A DNA stretch of 46,252 bases from Bacillus sp. J33 (GTDB lineage: Bacteria > Bacillota > Bacilli > Bacillales > Cytobacillaceae), in NCBI RefSeq assembly GCF_000518885.1, contig NZ_JAEL01000044.1, positions 1 through 46,252 on the forward strand, read 5' to 3'. The first letter of the stretch is position 1, and every line of letters begins with the position of its first letter. Shown here piece by piece: positions 1 to 7,557 of this stretch. A program made the translations under genes and the position numbers. Under the pieces are notes generated by a model, which saw only the letters and a program-made list of their open reading frames with translations, was not told the origin of the DNA and did no database searches.

Positions 1-115
1 CACTTCCCTCACTTCCCGCAGGACATTGAATAAGCTTCCCTGACCTGGCACCGCACGAAGGAAATGCGGTAGCATTTTCGAGGATCAAGTGCCCTCCGCT
101 ACAATCAACTCGGTA
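1..115. repeat. Degenerate intergenic repeat, copy 1 (cut by window edge)
   Basis: This stretch matches 4340-4455 at roughly three bases in four, sharing blocks such as TTGAATAAGCTTCCC, CACCGCACGAAG and GCATTTTCG in the same order. A third, more diverged relative lies inverted near 32950-33095. The copies lie between genes. The remaining 116-304 holds an AT-rich spacer and the promoter of the following gene. Confidence 0.6.
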
Positions 116-245
116 GGTTAAATTAAGTTTGCAGTTCAAAGCAACAAACTTTACGAAAACAGCCTAACTAAAAAACAAATTATAAAGTTTGCAAACAACT
201 CCTTCAAACTAGCAAATAAATTTTTAAAACATACCTATTTATGTA

Positions 246-273
246 TTTCCGGCACTCAAGGTGATAATATAAT
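246..273 (+). promoter_or_regulatory. Possible sigma-A promoter of the aldehyde dehydrogenase gene
   Basis: A perfect -10 TATAAT (268-273) lies 31 bases before the start codon. The only -35 candidate is the poor TTTCCG at 246-251, with a 16-base spacer. Seen directly; activity is inferred. Confidence 0.4.
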
Positions 274-304
274 CTTAATACTTACCTGAGTCTGGAGGCC
301 TTAC

Positions 305-1675
305 ATGGAAAACTACGCAGATTTAATCCAAAAGCAGAAAAGTTTCTTCTCTCAAGGAAAAACAAAGGATGTTTCTTTCCGGATGGAGGCACTCGGCAAG
401 CTTCGCACGGTCATTAAGCAGCATGAGCAGGAATTAATGGATGCACTAAAAGCTGATCTCAATAAAAGCGAGTTCGATGCCTATTTAACAGAGATTGGAA
501 TTCTTTTGGAAGAGATTCGTTTTACAATGAAACACCTCAAGAAATGGGCAAAACCAAGAAAGGTTAAATCGACGATTGCTCAAGTCGGTTCGAAAAGCTT
601 CATTTACCCCGAACCCTATGGAATTGCGCTTATTATTGCGCCATGGAACTATCCGTTTCAGCTTGCAATAGCACCGCTGATTGGCGCTATTGCAGCAGGA
701 AACTGCGCCATCTTGAAGCCTTCCGAATTGACGCCGCAAACTTCTGCCCTGCTGTCAAAAATAATCAGCGAAAACTTTCCGGAAGAGTATATTTGTGTGA
801 TCGAAGGGGGAGTTGAAACAAGCACCGCACTTCTAAATGAAAAGGTGGATTATATTTTCTTCACAGGCAGTGTGCCTGTCGGAAAAATAATCATGGAGGC
901 CGCTTCGAAGAATCTGACACCTGTTACGCTGGAACTGGGCGGGAAAAGCCCGTGCATCGTCCATAAAGATGCCAACCTGAAGCTTGCTGCAAAAAGAATT
1001 GCATGGGGAAAATACATCAATGCCGGACAAACATGTGTAGCGCCTGACTATATTTATGCGCATAACAGCATTAAGGAAGAATTCCTAAAGGAAGTAAAAC
1101 AAGCGATACAAGAACTTTATGGCGGGGATCCCATTGCTGCCGGCAATTTTACTAGAATTGTAAGCGAGAGGCACTTTAACCGACTCACCAGGTTTCTAAG
1201 TAACGGAACCACAGTTCACGGCGGTCGCCATGATCTCAGCTCGCTCATTATTGAACCAACCGTTCTAAATAATGTTACATGGAAAGATGAAGTGATGGAA
1301 GACGAAATCTTTGGACCAATCCTGCCAGTCCTTGAGTATGAGGACCTGTCCAACATGATTGCCGAGGTAATCAAACGTCCTAAACCGCTAGCGCTGTATA
1401 TTTTTTCAGAAAGCGAAGCCGTACAAAACCAAATTCTCAGCAGCATTTCCTTCGGTGGCGGCTGCATAAATGATACAGTCTACCATCTCAGCTCACCTTA
1501 TCTGCCATTCGGCGGGGTAGGGGAAAGCGGTATTGGCGCATACCATGGAAAGGGAAGCTTTGATGTGTTCTCACATGAAAAAAGCATTCTGAAGCAAACA
1601 ACCAAATTTGATTTGCCTTTCCGATATCCAACAACGAAAGACGCCTTAAAGAAAGTGAAGATGTTTATAAAATAA
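305..1675 (+). CDS. Aldehyde dehydrogenase, class 3 / YwdH type
   Basis: NAD(P)-dependent oxidation of an aldehyde to the carboxylic acid in the cytoplasm; the substrate cannot be read from sequence, and fatty or aromatic aldehydes are usual for this branch. The 456-residue length is typical of class 3 enzymes, shorter than the roughly 490 of classical ALDHs. Visible landmarks are the PWNYP oxyanion motif (Asn115), FTGS of the cofactor site near 186-189, the general base Glu210 in LELGGKSP and the nucleophile Cys244 in GQTC. The start is set by TGGAGG six bases upstream of ATG. The gene appears monocistronic: the next genes run on the other strand. No intact partner suggests a specific pathway. 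Confident for family, not for substrate. Confidence 0.93.
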   Translation: MENYADLIQKQKSFFSQGKTKDVSFRMEALGKLRTVIKQHEQELMDALKADLNKSEFDAYLTEIGILLEEIRFTMKHLKKWAKPRKVKSTIAQVGSKSFIYPEPYGIALIIAPWNYPFQLAIAPLIGAIAAGNCAILKPSELTPQTSALLSKIISENFPEEYICVIEGGVETSTALLNEKVDYIFFTGSVPVGKIIMEAASKNLTPVTLELGGKSPCIVHKDANLKLAAKRIAWGKYINAGQTCVAPDYIYAHNSIKEEFLKEVKQAIQELYGGDPIAAGNFTRIVSERHFNRLTRFLSNGTTVHGGRHDLSSLIIEPTVLNNVTWKDEVMEDEIFGPILPVLEYEDLSNMIAEVIKRPKPLALYIFSESEAVQNQILSSISFGGGCINDTVYHLSSPYLPFGGVGESGIGAYHGKGSFDVFSHEKSILKQTTKFDLPFRYPTTKDALKKVKMFIK

Positions 1676-1703
1676 AGCCATCTTGCCAAATGGCGGTAAT
1701 TTC

Positions 1704-1847
1704 TTATGCATTATTTTTCGGCAGCTTTTTCCCTTTGTGCAAATCCCCAATGGCAGCTTCTGTTTTCTTGGATAGATTTTTCGTATAAGGGGAAATAGAG
1801 AAGGTGGGGAAGTCTATATTTTTAACTTTCTTCGTCAGCTTTTTCAT
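1704..1847 (-). CDS. spoIISC: Probable SpoIISC, second antitoxin of the SpoIIS module
   Basis: A 47-residue basic protein 105 bases downstream of spoIISB on the same strand. Its segment FSISPYTKNL lines up with FEVSPHTERI of the SpoIISB protein next door, and both follow a Lys-rich start of the K-K-x(2-3) type. In B. subtilis a third gene, spoIISC, lies downstream of spoIISB, resembles it and also counters SpoIISA; position and sequence here fit that. An AAGGG sequence about 10 bases before the ATG is a modest ribosome binding site. A hairpin (1915-1941) separates it from spoIISB, so its dose may be set separately. Assignment rests on a short similarity and on gene order. Confidence 0.65.
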   Translation of the reverse strand: MKKLTKKVKNIDFPTFSISPYTKNLSKKTEAAIGDLHKGKKLPKNNA

Positions 1848-1914
1848 TTGAATCAGCCCTTTTTATAGGATGTGTTTCTTTATTATATGTCCCTGCAAAG
1901 TGAACATGAATGAA

Positions 1915-1941
1915 GGCGCGGAAGAAAAATCCTTCCACGCC
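1915..1941 (-). terminator. Hairpin between spoIISB and spoIISC
   Basis: A ten-base-pair stem with one mismatch (GGCGCGGAAG against CTTCCACGCC) and a seven-base loop. On the minus-strand transcript it is followed by a moderately T-rich stretch, so it could be a partial terminator or an RNA stability/processing element uncoupling the two antitoxins. Confidence 0.45.
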
Positions 1942-1952
1942 ATATAGTATGC

Positions 1953-2132
1953 TTATGCTTCATGTTTTGTATAAACGCTTATCAATCTTTTATTCTCATT
2001 TATGATCCGTTCAGTATGCGGGCTGACTTCAAAACAAGGGAGGCTGATTCGTGACTTTTTTCTGATAACTTTCATGGAGCTTTTTGTGCGTATAGGGGCT
2101 TTGTCGTTTTTATTATCCGCTGGATCCTTCAT
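1953..2132 (-). CDS. spoIISB: SpoIISB antitoxin
   Basis: A 59-residue basic antitoxin that binds the cytoplasmic domain of SpoIISA and prevents membrane damage. I recognise the conserved core: a Lys/Arg-rich stretch (MKVIRKKSRI), then FEVSPHTERI and NENKRLI, matching B. subtilis SpoIISB (its YQVSPHTARI and NERLI segments). As usual for an intrinsically disordered partner it has no hydrophobic segment. The ATG lies inside the last codons of spoIISA (20-base overlap), with AGGAGG nine bases upstream, so translation is coupled to the toxin gene. Confidence is high because toxin and antitoxin are both recognisable and in the canonical order. Confidence 0.9.
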   Translation of the reverse strand: MKDPADNKNDKAPIRTKSSMKVIRKKSRISLPCFEVSPHTERIINENKRLISVYTKHEA

Positions 2133-2895
2133 GGTCTTCGTCCTCCTGTTCAGCTGGGAGCATTAGATCGTATATTGAAATAAGTGAAGTGAATAGCAAG
2201 TAGTCGAATTCGGTGACAAAATCATCGGAGGTCAATTTAATAACATAATAATCTTCAAGTATGGAAAAAGGAATCAAAGCCAATTTTTCATCGGCATCAT
2301 AATACACTTCCTTGCGGTCAAGGCGGCTGTAAATTAAAGCTTTATCAGGGTAGTGTTCAAGCAGATGCTCTTTTTCTTCCTGAGTTGTGTATCTGCATAA
2401 AGCAGCTTTCATATCCACTTTTTCAGCATAATCCGCCAAAAGCTTTTCGATGCCGGCAATATAGGCTTCCTTATCTCCATAATAAATGTCGATGGGTTCA
2501 TTTTTCAATAGATACTGGAAAGACTTCAGCTTATTCATGTGCGAGTTTAAAAGATCGTTGTTTTCTTCAAGCAGTTCTCTTGTATCGGTGGCAAGTTCAT
2601 TATTTCCGACTCTTTTTAAATAGGAGCCCAGGAAAACAAACGCGTCAACTAAAGCAAAGATAATCGCGACAATCAGGTAATTCAGCCAATCGGTGAAAAT
2701 GGAAGCCGGCTCTTTGGTCCAATAAATAACTGCTCCAAGTAGATAGATGATATACCAGGTTTTCCGGATTGCAAAAATTCTTTCCTTAACTCTCTTTTCC
2801 CATCTCCATACAGAAAAAACATAAAACCCGAGACAAGCGACGATCATCCAAACTGCAATCTTAAAAAATAGGAGCAAAAGAATCGCCTCGTCCAT
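2113..2895 (-). CDS. spoIISA: SpoIISA toxin, membrane protein
   Basis: Toxin of the SpoIIS module, which permeabilises the membrane of sporulating mother cells unless bound by SpoIISB. The 260-residue product has three N-terminal membrane segments (about 4-26, 45-62, 70-92) and a cytoplasmic domain (about 95-255). It matches B. subtilis SpoIISA closely, for example AIRKTWY, TDTRE(I/L)LEENN, YQYLLKNEPI, SRLDRK(E/D)VYYD and VTEFDYLLFTSL. The ATG at 2895 adds about seven residues relative to B. subtilis and lacks a clear ribosome binding site; a TTG at 2877 behind GAGG is an alternative start. The C-terminus, rich in Glu and Asp, overlaps the spoIISB start. Confidence 0.93.
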   Translation of the reverse strand: MDEAILLLLFFKIAVWMIVACLGFYVFSVWRWEKRVKERIFAIRKTWYIIYLLGAVIYWTKEPASIFTDWLNYLIVAIIFALVDAFVFLGSYLKRVGNNELATDTRELLEENNDLLNSHMNKLKSFQYLLKNEPIDIYYGDKEAYIAGIEKLLADYAEKVDMKAALCRYTTQEEKEHLLEHYPDKALIYSRLDRKEVYYDADEKLALIPFSILEDYYVIKLTSDDFVTEFDYLLFTSLISIYDLMLPAEQEDEDHEGSSG

Positions 2896-3002
2896 CCATA
2901 AATTTAAATAAGGTTAGAAAATTTGCAAAATTTGCCTTATAGTTACATTATAACAGAGATTATGTCAATGAATTGAAAATAAAATTGGGCTGGAGGAAAA
3001 AC

Positions 3003-3167
3003 ATGAGAAAATACCTATTCATATTGATATCAGCCTTGATTATTCTTTCAGTGATCAATCACAGAAGCATCGATAAAGCAGTGGAATTATGTGAGGAGGG
3101 CAAGGGGATGCCGAGCGTTGAAAAAGATGCTTTTGCTTTTAATTGGAGTGTAGGCTGTGAAAAATAA
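3003..3167 (+). CDS. Small exported or membrane-anchored peptide, unknown function
   Basis: A 54-residue product with a hydrophobic N-terminus (about residues 4-18) preceded by Arg-Lys, like a signal peptide or membrane anchor, and a mature part containing two cysteines, a Glu-rich patch (LCEEGKG) and the ending FNWSVGCEK. Small Bacillus proteins with a cysteine, VEKD..AFNWSV and a terminal Cys are familiar to me, but I know of no function. The two cysteines could form a disulfide outside the cell. I start at 3003 rather than at the ATG 30 bases upstream because TGGAGG lies six bases before it. It is divergent from spoIISA. Confidence 0.7.
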   Translation: MRKYLFILISALIILSVINHRSIDKAVELCEEGKGMPSVEKDAFAFNWSVGCEK

Positions 3168-3292
3168 TTTACACACTAAATGGATGGCATTTGTATAGGT
3201 TTATTGGTCAGCAATTTATAAAATTCCTTCATATTATATATGAAGAGGTTTTCTAAATAGCCTTTTTAAAATGAAAGATAAAGGAGAAAAAA

Positions 3293-4096
3293 ATGGATCT
3301 TGAGACTGTTATTCAAAATGGCCGTTTTGACCTGCACCTTCATACCACTGCATCTGACGGGAGTTTTACGCCTGCTGAAGTAGTTGAAATGGCATCAGCG
3401 AAAGGAATTAACACACTGGCCATTACTGACCATGATACAACAAAGGGTATTAAGGAAGCGGTGGATACAGGAAAGAAGCTTGGTGTAAACGTTATTCCGG
3501 GAATCGAGTTAAGCACAAAGTATAAAGGGAAGAATATTGATATTTTGGGATACGGTATAAGCAGCGAATCTAAGAATCTATTAGGAACTTTAAAGAAAAT
3601 GCGGGATCACCGTGAAAACCGTGCTCAAATCATTGTAAAGAAATTCTGCGAATTAGGGATATCCATTACAGAGGAAGATGTCCAAAAGCACAGTAAAGGT
3701 GAGGTTATTGCCCGCCCTCATATAGCAAAAGCAGTTGTGGAAAAAGGATATGCGAAAAATGTACAAGAAGTATTCGACCTTTATTTAGGTGATGGAAAAC
3801 CGTGTGCCGTGGATAAAATGGTTCTTTCACCAGAAGATGGAATACGAATAATACATCAAGCAGGTGGATTGGCTGTACTGGCTCATCCTATTCTTATAAA
3901 AGATGACGGGATGATAGGAGAACTCATGCAGCTGGATTTTGACGGAATCGAAGTATGGCATAGGAAACATAGCCAAGAAGATTCAAAGCATTACAAAAAA
4001 TTGGCAGAAAAATATAATAAAAACATAACTGGCGGATCCGACTTTCATAATGAAGAGCATTCTATTGGTGAGTTTGGCTTCGATTTGTACAAATGA
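3293..4096 (+). CDS. PHP-domain phosphoesterase (TrpH/YciV type)
   Basis: Metal-dependent phosphoesterase of the polymerase-and-histidinol-phosphatase fold. Relatives act on 3',5'-nucleoside bisphosphates or short RNA 5' ends. Metal ligands are visible: His15-x-His17 and Asp22 in DLHLHTTASDG, Asp46-His47-Asp48 in ITDHD, the LAHP motif near 200, and GGSDFH near the C-terminus. The inserted domain between about 95 and 175 is also characteristic. At 267 residues it is slightly shorter than most relatives, ending soon after the last metal motif. AAAGGAG precedes the ATG by seven bases. The gene stands alone; a hairpin at 4152-4184 probably ends its transcript. Confidence 0.88.
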   Translation: MDLETVIQNGRFDLHLHTTASDGSFTPAEVVEMASAKGINTLAITDHDTTKGIKEAVDTGKKLGVNVIPGIELSTKYKGKNIDILGYGISSESKNLLGTLKKMRDHRENRAQIIVKKFCELGISITEEDVQKHSKGEVIARPHIAKAVVEKGYAKNVQEVFDLYLGDGKPCAVDKMVLSPEDGIRIIHQAGGLAVLAHPILIKDDGMIGELMQLDFDGIEVWHRKHSQEDSKHYKKLAEKYNKNITGGSDFHNEEHSIGEFGFDLYK

Positions 4097-4151
4097 GCTG
4101 CTTAGATTAACCCCTGCCATATAGACTAAGAAAAACAGATACTAAGCTTAG

Positions 4152-4184
4152 GGCCTTTACCCGGTATTCATTCGGGAGAAGGCC
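4152..4184 (+). terminator. Probable terminator of the PHP gene
   Basis: Nested stem: GGCCTT pairs with AAGGCC and an inner CCCG pairs with CGGG. The following bases are only moderately T-rich. Confidence 0.45.
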
Positions 4185-4257
4185 ATCTTAATTATCCCAG
4201 ATTCTCTTATTGAAGAGAACGGTTGTATACATTCATTTAGGCTCTGTTAAATTTGCC

Positions 4258-4460
4258 AGTTGATTTCTGCTCTAGGCGCTCAGCGAACAGCGGACGGTCC
4301 GATGCTTCTCAGCGCATTCGCGCCTGTTGGGTCTCCCTTTGAGTCGCATCTCCCGCATGACTTTGAATAAGCTTCCCCGAATGCACACCGCACGAAGAAA
4401 ATGCGGATGCATTTTCGTGGAATTAGCGCCTCAGCTCCAATCAACAGGGTCCCAAAATCA
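4258..4460. repeat. Degenerate intergenic repeat, copy 2, in a 665-base gene-free stretch
   Basis: Right half matches 1-115; left half (GCTCTAGGCGCTCAGCG to about 4330) matches the complement of 33020-33095. It resembles, in decayed form, the long GC-rich intergenic repeats dispersed in many Bacillaceae genomes. Of the rest of 4097-4761, a small stem (4516-4540, AAAGTCCCTT/AAGGAACTTT) is visible and otherwise nothing is supported; the open frame across 4280-4507 is a by-product of the GC-richer repeat. Confidence 0.6.
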
Positions 4461-4761
4461 ACATTATAATATTTAACACAGCTTTCATTTAAATTGAAAA
4501 TTTCCAATACTAAAAAAAGTCCCTTTTAATAAGGAACTTTAATTATAATTTAATTGGTCTTAATAATTCTTTTCAGGATTCCTTAAAATACAATTTTATA
4601 TTATTTATTATTTTTCGATTTGATAAGAATTTTACCAGGAGACCAACTAACTTAAAGTACATAAATTGAAGTGGACTAATATTCTTTGAGGCTTAGTATT
4701 TACTGGGCAGAATATAATTAATAGATTGATTTGTTAAGCTTGTTGGTTTAAGGAGGAAACA

Positions 4762-5166
4762 CTATAAGGGGTAGGAAGCTCCTGAAAATATTATAGGGCC
4801 AACGATTGTTGCATCAGAGAGCATGCCTTCCAATTCTGCAGTGAGTGCATAGCCATGAGATCCTAAAGGTGCATTATTGTCAACAATATTGAAAGAAACA
4901 TTTTGTACTTCATTAGCGGCTAATAATAATTGTTGTCTTATAGTAGCTACGACCACAGAATTATCACGAATTACTTGAAAAACGACAACCGGATTTAACA
5001 ACAAAGGTCTAACCCCCACAGTTGCGTTTAAAAAGACCCTATTTGCACCGCTTGGTGTTGAAAGTCCAAATGCAGCTAGTCTGGTGGGAAATTCGCTTAT
5101 ATCTATAGTTATGGGAGTGTTGCCATTGGATGGCACACTAGAACCTACTGAAAATAATTCAGCCAA
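4762..5166 (-). CDS. ExsC-like exosporium/spore-surface protein
   Basis: A 134-residue protein with no signal peptide and no membrane segment, rich in Val, Asn, Ser and Leu, as expected of a beta-rich coat or exosporium component assembled in the mother cell. Features such as NRVFLNATVGV, VFQVIRD, QNVSFNIVDNN and IVGPIIFSGASYPL recall B. cereus exosporium protein C and relatives (repeating phrases of the type ATVGV, FRIFRD, IDSNVPAG, GPITFSA). Translation starts at TTG, set by a near-perfect AAAGGAGGTG eight bases upstream. It follows the protease gene on the same strand, with a terminator between, so read-through or its own promoter is needed. Family assignment is from remembered sequence patterns and is moderate. 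Confidence 0.6.
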   Translation of the reverse strand: MAELFSVGSSVPSNGNTPITIDISEFPTRLAAFGLSTPSGANRVFLNATVGVRPLLLNPVVVFQVIRDNSVVVATIRQQLLLAANEVQNVSFNIVDNNAPLGSHGYALTAELEGMLSDATIVGPIIFSGASYPL

Positions 5167-5225
5167 TTCGTATTCACCTCCTTTAAATAAAAGGCTCTGA
5201 TAAACTTGCCTTCTGATTTCCGTTC

Positions 5226-5253
5226 GAAAAGCCCGCTTTTTAGAGCGCGGGCC
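5226..5253 (-). terminator. Terminator after the S8 protease gene
   Basis: GCCCGC/GCGGGC stem with a ten-base loop, followed on the minus strand by TTTT, located between the protease stop codon and the downstream ExsC-like gene. Confidence 0.65.
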
Positions 5254-5273
5254 AGATGGTGGTTTTATTTCTG

Positions 5274-6488
5274 CTAGAGAGTATTATAATGCCTGTTCAT
5301 ATTAAATAGGGTTGTTAAAATGGAGTAACCTGCGAAGTCTGGAGCGAAGTAGCGGCTTGCTTCAATTAAACGTACTTTTACTAAATCGGGCGTATAAGGC
5401 GGTGATGCTTGAAGTAGTAGTGCCACGATTCCAGAGGCAACGCCAGTAGCCATAGATGTTCCAGTTAAAGTTAAATAATGGGCTCCTACCCTGTTTTGAG
5501 GGAGTTGATTGGCCAAAGTTGAATTAGGTGACATTAACGAAGTGATATTTGTTCCTGGAACAGCGATATCAGGCTTTATGAATCCATCAATTGTTGGCTT
5601 GCTGCTTGTATAGTTACCGGGTATGTCGTCCTGTATCGGAATAGTATTTCTATCATTTGCCGCACCTATAGTCAGAATAATAGGATCAAATCCTGGAGTA
5701 TCTATCGTTCCTTGGGGCCCTGAGTTTCCTGCAGCGGCCACTACTACTATTCCTGATTTCCATGCTTTCTCACATGCCTGAGCGAGAGGATCATTTACAT
5801 ATGATGTAGAAGGGGTGGCACCAAGTGATAAGTTGATTACACGGATGCCATAAGTTGACCGGTTTGCCATCGACCAATTAATCCCTGCAACCACATTAGA
5901 TAAACTTCCGTTTCCTTGGCTATCTAGAACCTTTACTCCGACAATGTTGGCTTCAGGTGCAACTCCGCTGTATTGTTTACTTGAGGCTGCGCCATTTCCG
6001 GCTATTGCTCCAGCAACATGTGTGCCATGTCCATTATCATCATATGGGACAGTTTGTCCATTAACAAAATCTCTAAACCCAATAATTCGATTGCTGGGGG
6101 ATGTTAAATCGTAATGCCGGTAAACGCCGGTATCAATCACGGAAACTGTAATCCCTCTCCCTCTCAGCCCATAAGAATTATTTGCTATATTTGCACCAAT
6201 TGCAGCTGTTGCTGTATTTAGATTTATTCTGACTGAATAATCATGGTGGATATGTTTGACATCCGAATGGTTTTTCAGCTGACGTAAAGTATCTGCACAA
6301 AAACTTCCAGTTATTTGTTTTATTTCCTTTAAATGGTGTTCAGGCCGATCTGCTTTTTGCAATGTGCATAACTGGGATACATCTACTGTCATACAGTCAT
6401 CATTAAGAACTATGACTACATCTAAATTTTCTTTAATATCTTTTTGATTAAGAAAATTAGAAATAACATAATCTATTTTTTGATCCAT
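5274..6488 (-). CDS. Subtilisin-like serine peptidase (S8), AprX-like, without signal peptide
   Basis: Serine endopeptidase. The catalytic triad is complete: Asp119 (VIDTGV), His154 (NGHGTHVAG) and Ser345 (GTSMATG), with oxyanion Asn255 (AAGNSG). The first 90 or so residues resemble an inhibitor-type propeptide rather than a secretion signal; there is no hydrophobic N-terminus. That and the 404-residue length resemble AprX-type intracellular proteases rather than secreted subtilisins. AAGGTGG precedes the ATG. Setting among coat/exosporium genes suggests processing of mother-cell or spore-surface proteins, which is inference. It is divergent from the CsxC-type gene at 6816 across a 327-base AT-rich region. 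Confidence 0.9.
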   Translation of the reverse strand: MDQKIDYVISNFLNQKDIKENLDVVIVLNDDCMTVDVSQLCTLQKADRPEHHLKEIKQITGSFCADTLRQLKNHSDVKHIHHDYSVRINLNTATAAIGANIANNSYGLRGRGITVSVIDTGVYRHYDLTSPSNRIIGFRDFVNGQTVPYDDNGHGTHVAGAIAGNGAASSKQYSGVAPEANIVGVKVLDSQGNGSLSNVVAGINWSMANRSTYGIRVINLSLGATPSTSYVNDPLAQACEKAWKSGIVVVAAAGNSGPQGTIDTPGFDPIILTIGAANDRNTIPIQDDIPGNYTSSKPTIDGFIKPDIAVPGTNITSLMSPNSTLANQLPQNRVGAHYLTLTGTSMATGVASGIVALLLQASPPYTPDLVKVRLIEASRYFAPDFAGYSILTTLFNMNRHYNTL

Positions 6489-6815
6489 TTAAAAGCCACC
6501 TTTCCATTTGAGGTATACCATATTCTATTCACGAACAAAACCAATGGTATAGTTAGTTGACAGGGGACATTGATGGATTATTAATATATGAATTTAATAT
6601 ATTTATTAGTCAGTTCATTGAGTAAGAAATGTTAATTTATATTATCTGTGAAATTAGGCAAATGCGTTTTTTTCATAAATATCCATTAATTAGATTAATG
6701 ACGGATGTTACTTGTCCACTCCTTAATGAATCTATTTACATATAAAGTATTAAGTCAAATGAAACAAACCTCCCTTGTCTGATTTTGACTAAAAAAAATT
6801 CAAGGAGTGAATTGT

Positions 6816-7520
6816 ATGAAAAAGAATCATTCTTATGGCTGCAGAAAAGGCAATGACAAGTGTCCGCCAGTACCGGCAAGTGATGTTGCAAAATCTCATA
6901 CCCATTTTTGTGATGTAGGTGCAGCAGCAAACCAAGGGGATGTCGAGCAAAACATTATTTTAGGTGATGTTCCGATCCAGACTTTGACAGAAGCAGATAT
7001 CTATCTTCCGTCTAATGCTACCGATATTAAACAAATCCGAAAGAACGTTTATCTAACTCAATGTAAAGCAGTACCGGTTATTCCGGAAGGCTTCCCTGAA
7101 GTAGCACCAACTTCTGTAAAATTATTTGTTGAAGGCTATATTCATAAAAACATTCAGTATGTAGAGGATGGAGAAGGCTGCGTAAAAGATTATAGTGTAA
7201 ATGTTCCTTTCAAATGCTACTCATTAGTGGACGACCTGCCGGCTATTGATTGGCAATTTAGCACAAAGAGCAACCAAGTTAATGAAATCAGAGAGCTTGC
7301 CAAAGATGGCTTTGGTGCAGATCGCTGCAGCTTTGGTTCATTTACTTTTGAATTCTTCAATCAGCCAATCAAGTGTAAACTCCTTAATGCTACAGTAACA
7401 CAAATGGATCTTCTAAGTGACTTTGACAAATACGGCAGATTTGAAAAGCTTACTGAAAAAGTTGAAGTAAATCTGCTAGTTAGATTAACACAGAGACAAT
7501 TGGTAGCAGTAAACGGTTAA
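6816..7520 (+). CDS. CsxC-family spore-surface protein, paralogue 1
   Basis: A 234-residue cysteine-containing protein without signal peptide. The conserved core (about 75-135) reads IKQIRKNVYLTQCK, then VKLFVEGYIHKNIQYVED, then a YSVNVPF strand; the same order of motifs occurs in the products of 9500-10282 and the C-terminus of 7557-9419. Proteins of this type are known as CsxC-like exosporium/coat proteins and resemble the beta-rich domains of other spore proteins. The N-terminus has paired Cys and His (GCRKGNDKCP, HTHFC) that could cross-link or bind metal. The start is ATG 6816, eight bases after AAGGAG; a GTG nine bases upstream overlaps that site and is less likely. A strong hairpin (7531-7557) ends the transcript. 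Confidence 0.75.
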   Translation: MKKNHSYGCRKGNDKCPPVPASDVAKSHTHFCDVGAAANQGDVEQNIILGDVPIQTLTEADIYLPSNATDIKQIRKNVYLTQCKAVPVIPEGFPEVAPTSVKLFVEGYIHKNIQYVEDGEGCVKDYSVNVPFKCYSLVDDLPAIDWQFSTKSNQVNEIRELAKDGFGADRCSFGSFTFEFFNQPIKCKLLNATVTQMDLLSDFDKYGRFEKLTEKVEVNLLVRLTQRQLVAVNG

Positions 7521-7530
7521 TACAAAAATG

Positions 7531-7557
7531 GAAAGGGTATCGTTTTGATACCCTTTC
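7531..7557. terminator. Bidirectional terminator between convergent spore-surface genes
   Basis: Perfect 11-bp stem GAAAGGGTATC/GATACCCTTTC with a five-base loop. It overlaps the stop codon of the minus-strand gene and serves both convergent genes. Confidence 0.75.

Noticed and set aside
2925..2985. TTGACA and TATAAT upstream of spoIISA
   Set aside because: The two boxes are only ten bases apart, so they cannot act together as a sigma-A promoter.
4280..4507. 75-codon frame in the intergenic repeat
   Set aside because: It lies in the GC-richer dispersed repeat, has no ribosome binding site and resembles no protein.
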